Positions 32,962 to 37,455 of a stretch of 37,455 bases of DNA are shown here, one piece after another. The notes below the pieces were generated by a model that was not told the DNA's origin, did no database searches, and saw only the letters and a list, made by a program, of their open reading frames with translations. The position numbers and the translations under genes were made by a program. Within the stretch, counting starts at the first letter, position 1; every line of letters starts with the position of its first letter. The DNA is from an uncultured Granulosicoccaceae bacterium (GTDB lineage Bacteria; Pseudomonadota; Gammaproteobacteria; Granulosicoccales; Granulosicoccaceae), in NCBI GenBank assembly GCA_937930305.1, contig CALGLE010000041.1, positions 1-37,455 of the forward strand. Reading direction: 5' to 3'.

Positions 32962-34229
32962 GTTTTGTAGGTGATCTTGTTTCAAATGTGTTCGAACGAC
33001 GGTACACGCCGTGGAAAAAATCAGCTGATGACCCAGAACAAACCTTAGAAGAGCTGGCCAACGCGCTGGTCAGTAGCTCCGGCGAAGGTTCGGGCATTGC
33101 CTTAGCGACCCGTTTGTTGGATCAGTTCAATGAATCCAGTGATGCGGCCAAGCTGCAATTTTTTTTGTACCTCTGCACGCACATGGACATCGACCCCTTA
33201 TCCGTTGAAACCTCATTGCAAGCGTATAGAAAGCAACCAACAGCGGCTAACTACTCCGCTTTCCTGGTCGCTGTTGATCCAAAGCGACAAGAACTGATTC
33301 GGCGACTGAATCGCGTGCCGGGTGCGACCGGACGCCTAGTTATCATGCGCACCGATGTGCTTCGAATGAAAAAAAAGCACGATCAATTGGCGTTACTGGA
33401 TTTGGATTTCCAACACCTATTCACCTCTTGGTTTAACCGAGGCTTTCTGGTGATGCGCCCCATCACCTGGGAAACACCGGCGCACGTATTGGAAAAAATC
33501 ATTGCTTACGAAGCCGTTCATGCCATTAATAACTGGGATGAACTGCGCCAGCGTTTGCAACCCAGTGACCGACGCTGTTTTGCTTTCTTTCATTTATCCA
33601 TGCCTGATGAGCCGCTTATCTTTGTGGAAGTTGCGCTCACCACGGAAGTGGCCGATTCCATACAATCGGTGTTGGCGGATGGGCGTGAACCTATTGAGGC
33701 CAGCGATGCGACAACGGCTGTGTTCTATTCCATATCCAACTGTCAGGTTGGTTTGACCAACATTTCGTTTGGCAATTTTTTAATCAAGCAAGTGGCCAGA
33801 GATTTAGCCAAAGAGTTGCCTAACCTAAGCAACTTTGTCACGCTATCACCTATCCCCGCCCTTAAAAAGTGGCTGGGTGAGAACTCGATTGAAGTTAATT
33901 CCAAAGACCCAGATGAAGTGCGAGATTTAGCCATGCATTATCTGGTTAATGCGAAACGCGATGACGGTTGGCCCTACGATCCCGTGTCACGATTTCACTT
34001 AGGTAATGGTGCGGTAATACACGCAGTTCACGCGAATGCGGACACGTCAAAAAAGGGGTTTCAGCAATCGGCTGGCGCTATGGTGAACTACCGCTACGAG
34101 CTGGATGCGGTTGCCTCTAACCATGAGCGCTATGCACAGGATGCGTTTGTAATTGCCAACGCAGACATCCACGATACTGCAAAACGCATGCATGCGCGCC
34201 ATGCTCAATCAAGTCGCTCTAAACACTGA
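32958..34229 (+). CDS. matA: Malonyl-CoA decarboxylase
   Basis: A 423-residue enzyme that converts malonyl-CoA to acetyl-CoA and CO2. The start at 32958 (MSFVGDLVSNVF) overlaps the dctM remnant stop; an upstream in-frame ATG at 32874 would run through that remnant and is rejected. N-terminal helices contain FFLYLCTHMDID, then a RELIRRLN-like segment (RQELIRRLNRVPGATGRLV). The GNAT-like catalytic domain has FFHLSMPDEPLIFVEVALT, VFYSISNCQVGLTNISFGN with the conserved Ser, and RFHLGNGAVIHAVHANAD with the conserved His. Together with the next gene it forms the Mat pathway for malonate use. Confidence 0.93.
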   Translation: MSFVGDLVSNVFERRYTPWKKSADDPEQTLEELANALVSSSGEGSGIALATRLLDQFNESSDAAKLQFFLYLCTHMDIDPLSVETSLQAYRKQPTAANYSAFLVAVDPKRQELIRRLNRVPGATGRLVIMRTDVLRMKKKHDQLALLDLDFQHLFTSWFNRGFLVMRPITWETPAHVLEKIIAYEAVHAINNWDELRQRLQPSDRRCFAFFHLSMPDEPLIFVEVALTTEVADSIQSVLADGREPIEASDATTAVFYSISNCQVGLTNISFGNFLIKQVARDLAKELPNLSNFVTLSPIPALKKWLGENSIEVNSKDPDEVRDLAMHYLVNAKRDDGWPYDPVSRFHLGNGAVIHAVHANADTSKKGFQQSAGAMVNYRYELDAVASNHERYAQDAFVIANADIHDTAKRMHARHAQSSRSKH

Positions 34230-34250
34230 AACCGATTCTGAGGGATGACC

Positions 34251-35768
34251 ATGGCTAACGTGCTCTACGATGCTCTGTTTGCAAAACATGCAAACAATTC
34301 AGCCGTTTTTATTGAAGATGCCCTCGAAGATCGTCGAGTCTCCTATGCCGAGTTCATTGAACGCGTTGGCAAATTAGCGAATGTTTTGCAACAGCGTGGG
34401 CTAAGTCCAGGCGATCGCGTGATTGCACAGGTGGGTAAATCGATCAATGCGTTGGCGTTGTATGGTGCGTGCGTTCGTGCAGGCTTTGTGTACTTACCGT
34501 TAAACACCGCGTACACAGCGACTGAAGTGGACTATTTCGTGGGTGACTGTGGTGCAACGCTCATGGTGTGTGATCCAAAAAACTTCGATGCACTCACCCC
34601 AGTGGTGAACAAACACGCCTGCACGTTGATGACATTAAGCGCCGATGGGCACGCCGGTGATTTAGCCGAAGCCACTAGTTCAGCTTCCAGTGAATTTGAA
34701 ACCGTGGCCCGAGGAGACGATGACTTGTGCGCATTGCTTTACACCTCAGGCACCACGGGCCGATCAAAAGGCGCCATGCTGACGCATAAAAATCTGTTGT
34801 CAAATGCAACAGCCTTAACCGAGTTATGGCAATTCACAGCCGATGATGTGTTGCTGCACACCTTGCCCATTTTCCACACCCACGGATTGTTCGTAGCCTC
34901 AAACGTCACGCTATTGTCCGGGGCTCGATTAATTTTCGAGCCTAAGTTTGACCTTGATCGAATCATTGAACGATTGCCACAGGCCACCTGCATGATGGGT
35001 GTGCCCACTTTCTACACCCGCTTACTCGGTGATGATCGCTTCAATCAGGCTCTGGTGACAAACATGCGATTGTTCGTCTCAGGTTCGGCGCCTTTGCTGG
35101 CAGAAACACATCGGCAATTTGAATCGACAACCGGGCATAAAATTTTAGAGCGTTACGGCATGACAGAAACCAATATGAATACCTCCAACCCCTACGCGGG
35201 TGAACGACGAGCCGGAACGGTGGGGTTTCCTCTACCGGGCGTGGAAGTGAAAATTACGGATGCCGAAACCGGCGCTGAACTAACCACCGGTGAAATTGGT
35301 GCCATTGAAGTGCGTGGGCCCAATGTGTTCAAGGGGTATTGGAACATGCCAGAAAAAACGGCTGCAGAGCTGCGTGATAACGGATTTTTCATCACAGGCG
35401 ATGTAGGCACCTTAAGCGCTGATGGCTACTTAATCATTGTGGGCCGTGATAAGGACATGATCATCACGGGCGGTTATAACGTGTACCCCAAAGAGATTGA
35501 ACAGATCCTAGACGATCATCCTGGAGTAGCCGAAAGTGCTGTGATCGGTGTGCCGCATGCGGATTTTGGCGAAACGGTAGTGGGCGTGATCGTGGGTAAC
35601 AAAGACACCTTAAACACCGACAGCGTGCAGGCGTTGGTCGAGCAAGGATTGGCGCGCTTTAAGCAGCCCAGTCAACTTATTGTGGTGGATGAACTACCAA
35701 GAAATACGATGGGCAAGGTGCAGAAGAATGTGTTGCGTGAGCGGTATAAGGCTCTGTTTGCTAAATGA
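34251..35768 (+). CDS. matB: Malonyl-CoA synthetase
   Basis: A 505-residue AMP-forming ligase that activates malonate, and often methylmalonate, with CoA and ATP. Motifs: YTSGTTGRSKGAMLTH (P-loop), PIFHTHGLFVASN, the GSAPL strand, ERYGMTETNMNTSNPY (the MatB-type variant of the A5 motif), FITGDVG, and GGYNVYPKEIE, ending PRNTMGKVQKN with the catalytic Lys. The start at 34251 (MANVLYD) has GAGGG six bases upstream; an ATG two codons earlier lies too close to it. It follows matA by 21 bases. If it takes methylmalonate, the mce gene upstream would handle the product. Confidence 0.93.
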   Translation: MANVLYDALFAKHANNSAVFIEDALEDRRVSYAEFIERVGKLANVLQQRGLSPGDRVIAQVGKSINALALYGACVRAGFVYLPLNTAYTATEVDYFVGDCGATLMVCDPKNFDALTPVVNKHACTLMTLSADGHAGDLAEATSSASSEFETVARGDDDLCALLYTSGTTGRSKGAMLTHKNLLSNATALTELWQFTADDVLLHTLPIFHTHGLFVASNVTLLSGARLIFEPKFDLDRIIERLPQATCMMGVPTFYTRLLGDDRFNQALVTNMRLFVSGSAPLLAETHRQFESTTGHKILERYGMTETNMNTSNPYAGERRAGTVGFPLPGVEVKITDAETGAELTTGEIGAIEVRGPNVFKGYWNMPEKTAAELRDNGFFITGDVGTLSADGYLIIVGRDKDMIITGGYNVYPKEIEQILDDHPGVAESAVIGVPHADFGETVVGVIVGNKDTLNTDSVQALVEQGLARFKQPSQLIVVDELPRNTMGKVQKNVLRERYKALFAK

Positions 35769-36409
35769 ATCATCCAGATTTCAATCAATTTTCTGAGCAA
35801 TGGGAAGCGGCTTGGAATGCCCATGATTTAGAAAAAATTCTGTCGTTCTTCAGTGAGGACATCGTCTTTCGATCAAGAAAAGCGCTGCATCACGTGGGCT
35901 TTGGCGATGTTCAGGGTAAGGCGTTATTGCGTGAGTATTGGAGCATGGCTTTAGCTGAGCAACCGGATCTGAAGTTCTGCGTTAAACACGTGTTGACAGG
36001 ACATCAAATGATGACACTGCTGTACACCAATCAGCACAACGCATTGACATCTGAAACGCTTTTTTTCAATGACGACGGTCTCATTTATCAAGCATCTGCC
36101 TGTCAAGAGAACTGGCAATTCCCAAGCCCTTATCGGTTACAGGTTGACCTTTGGGTCGTGCCAGGTAGGCTGACAGCGTTTAATGAGTTTGAACAAAATG
36201 CGTTTGCCAACATGGCAAAATATGGTGGTGAAGTTATTTCCATTCAACGCCCGAACAACGGCGCCCACGAGCGCCACCTCATCGAATTCCCGTCAGAAAA
36301 AGCATTTAACGCCTATCGAAATGGGCCAGAATCCATCTCCCTTGTTGATGCGCGTAATGCCTGCGTTGCGAAAACGGAAGTGCTTGTGGTGGCGTCCTTC
36401 GATGAATAA
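35765..36409 (+). CDS. NTF2-like/DUF1330-like two-domain protein
   Basis: A 214-residue protein whose ATG overlaps the matB stop (ATGA). Residues 1-120 look like a SnoaL/NTF2-like alpha-beta cone: QFSEQWEAAWNAHDLEKILSFF, then EDIVFRSRKALHHVGFG and a GKALLREYWSMAL helix. Residues 125-214 resemble a dimeric alpha-beta barrel of the DUF1330 kind: LQVDLWVVPGRLTAFNEFEQ, YGGEVISIQRPNN, HLIEFPSEKAFNAYRNGP. Each domain is a small catalytic or binding fold used in many pathways; the fusion is uncommon in my experience. Its tight coupling to matB suggests a job in malonate or short-acyl-CoA metabolism, for instance protecting or clearing a side product. The function is unknown. Confidence 0.72.
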   Translation: MNHPDFNQFSEQWEAAWNAHDLEKILSFFSEDIVFRSRKALHHVGFGDVQGKALLREYWSMALAEQPDLKFCVKHVLTGHQMMTLLYTNQHNALTSETLFFNDDGLIYQASACQENWQFPSPYRLQVDLWVVPGRLTAFNEFEQNAFANMAKYGGEVISIQRPNNGAHERHLIEFPSEKAFNAYRNGPESISLVDARNACVAKTEVLVVASFDE

Positions 36410-36478
36410 AGCGTGCACCAAAGAGGTAAAATCAATCAATGCGTTTTTTAATATTTTCTTAAGCACGCTGACTCAACA

Positions 36479-37219
36479 TTACTTTCCCATCGCTGATTGC
36501 TTCAAACGCTGCAACTGCTCCAACAACAACAGCCGATCAAATTCAAGCAACTTTTGACCCTGCTTATCTTTTCGTTCGGTTTTTGCTGCCATCGCCACGT
36601 AAGCAAAAAAATGATCGGCATAGTCACCATCGGTAGTTAACGACAGGATGGCCGGATAGAACTCAATGGCTGCACTGTTAAAGCCTGTGGCGTCAATCGC
36701 TGCCGCGCCATCGGGTGACACATGACTTTCGATGTGGGCAACCACAAAATTCTCAAAAACATACTGATTAAGTCGTTTGGCTTGCTCTGCTACTTGCTCA
36801 TCGGTTTTTTCTTGAACTTCCCATTGCTTTGAAACAGTGTTAAGCGCATAAACGTAGTAGCTTGGTTGATACTCACCGCGTATGGCTGCATCAAACACAA
36901 AACACCACACACACCATTCACCGCCATAAACAATGAGGGGCGTTTTATTCATGGTCTTTGCTTGAGCAACGGCGGCCTTAACGACGTCGAACTGCGAACC
37001 ACATTCATCGTAAAGCTTAGCCTTACCGTCGCGACAATCTTTGGGTAGGGTTTTTGGGAAACTTTCAACCGGGAAAAAGCCCCCCGACTTTCCCATTGCA
37101 TCAGATGCTGCGGCAGGTTCTGTAGCCGACACGATGGCAGCTGCACAAGCAAGCCACATGGCCATCGTTAAACCTCGCGTCAGGTCGATTAGCTTTTCCT
37201 TCTTTGCGGTGCCTGCCAT
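36479..37219 (-). CDS. Exported thioredoxin-like protein
   Basis: A 246-residue protein. The N-terminus has a charged region then a signal helix (MAMWLACAAAIVSATEPAAAS). After SQFDVVKAAVAQAKTMNKTP comes VYGGEWCVWCFVFDAA, a thioredoxin-fold strand with a CVWC (CxxC) redox motif preceded by Trp, as in DsbD-gamma-like and thioredoxin_7 proteins. Later FNSAAIEFYPAILSLTTDGD includes the cis-Pro-type Tyr-Pro strand. Extra Cys residues at CRDGKAKLYDECG may form a structural disulfide. It lies eight bases after the gluconokinase stop, so they may be cotranscribed. A role in periplasmic thiol chemistry is likely. Confidence 0.72.
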   Translation of the reverse strand: MAGTAKKEKLIDLTRGLTMAMWLACAAAIVSATEPAAASDAMGKSGGFFPVESFPKTLPKDCRDGKAKLYDECGSQFDVVKAAVAQAKTMNKTPLIVYGGEWCVWCFVFDAAIRGEYQPSYYVYALNTVSKQWEVQEKTDEQVAEQAKRLNQYVFENFVVAHIESHVSPDGAAAIDATGFNSAAIEFYPAILSLTTDGDYADHFFAYVAMAAKTERKDKQGQKLLEFDRLLLLEQLQRLKQSAMGK

Positions 37220-37227
37220 GTTGCGTG

Positions 37228-37455
37228 TTATCCGTGCTCGACGAACAGCGGGTGCTGCGTCACTCTTGCTATCGCATCATCCACTACTTCATTCAATGTG
37301 GGCTCAATACTCACCACCACGGCCGATTCACTGGGGTCTAAGGGCTCTAAGGTGTCAAACTGACTCTGTAATAACGCCAAATTCATAAAATGCCCCTGTC
37401 TGGCTTTGCTGCGAGATTCTATTAACGCAAAATCACCCTGCAGATGCACGAACAG
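37228..37455 (-). CDS. gntK: Gluconokinase, 3' end only (5' end outside window)
   Basis: An open frame enters from the right window edge on the minus strand, giving the last 75 residues. It reads VHLQGDFALIESRSKARQGH in the position of the GntK segment YLKGxxxLIxxRxxARKGHF, then FMNLALLQSQFDTLEPLDP, the highly conserved LLxSQFxTLE motif, and VVVSIEPTLNEVVDDAIARV at the end. Gluconokinase phosphorylates gluconate to 6-phosphogluconate. The P-loop is beyond the window. The thioredoxin-like gene follows eight bases later. Confidence 0.87.
   Translation of the reverse strand: MFVHLQGDFALIESRSKARQGHFMNLALLQSQFDTLEPLDPSESAVVVSIEPTLNEVVDDAIARVTQHPLFVEHG

Overview
The window looks like chromosomal DNA of a free-living, respiratory gammaproteobacterium, probably marine or aquatic. 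The main evidence is the block hfq-hflX-hflK-hflC-DUF2065-hisZ-purA on the minus strand (19244-25836), a gammaproteobacterial arrangement. Having hisZ between hflC and purA is the Pseudomonas-type version. Propionate and malonate genes, several c-type cytochromes and a possible rhombosortase-type sorting tail fit that lifestyle. The order or genus cannot be fixed from sequence reading alone.

Layout. (1) 1-849 is the 3' part of an acidic protein built on ten near-identical 36-bp repeats, followed by a strong intrinsic terminator. (2) 934-2865 encodes an exported DUF4091 protein. A 630-bp stretch without an intact gene follows; it holds the wreck of an NAD(P)-binding oxidoreductase gene. (3) 3496-8407 is a compact plus-strand operon: HAD-UbiA fusion, DprE1-like oxidase, DprE2-like reductase, small SMR/EamA-type membrane protein, NAD-dependent epimerase. 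Together these resemble the mycobacterial route to polyprenyl-phospho-D-arabinofuranose, here in a Gram-negative background. (4) 8638-14304 is a copper/cytochrome island: Cys/His-rich CopL-like protein, Tat-exported multicopper oxidase, cytochrome c', diheme and monoheme cytochromes c, and a DUF411 lipoprotein. A His/Met-rich periplasmic protein on the minus strand and a Crp/Fnr regulator follow, with a perfect TGAT-N4-ATCA box between them. (5) 14392-16097 is a frameshifted FG-GAP lipoprotein gene. (6) 16311-18335 holds an ECF sigma/anti-sigma pair and a divergent DUF4399 gene. (7) 18402-25836 is a CmoA-like gene and the purA-hisZ-hfl-hfq block. (8) 26081-27028 is a secreted protein with a His/Asp-rich linker. 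(9) 27096-32690 carries prpE, methylmalonyl-CoA epimerase, a PP2C phosphatase, a CcmI-like protein and an alpha/beta hydrolase. (10) 32698-36409 is a malonate operon (malonyl-CoA decarboxylase, malonyl-CoA synthetase, an NTF2/DUF1330-like fusion) preceded by only the 3' end of a TRAP transporter gene. (11) 36479-37455 (minus) has a thioredoxin-like protein and the 3' end of gluconokinase.

How the parts work together. The HAD-UbiA protein could make polyprenyl-phospho-ribose and remove its 5-phosphate. The DprE1/DprE2 pair would epimerise it to the arabinose form, and the SMR protein could flip it outward. No arabinosyltransferase is in the window, so the acceptor is unknown. The copper island combines a probably high-potential multicopper oxidase with periplasmic cytochromes under likely Crp/Fnr control. 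prpE plus mce point to propionyl-CoA entering the methylmalonyl-CoA route, and matA/matB to malonate use through malonyl-CoA and acetyl-CoA.

The strongest leads are the compact arabinose-donor operon, the TGAT box lying exactly at -41.5 from a candidate promoter, the slippery-heptamer frameshift in the FG-GAP gene, and the truncated malonate transporter.
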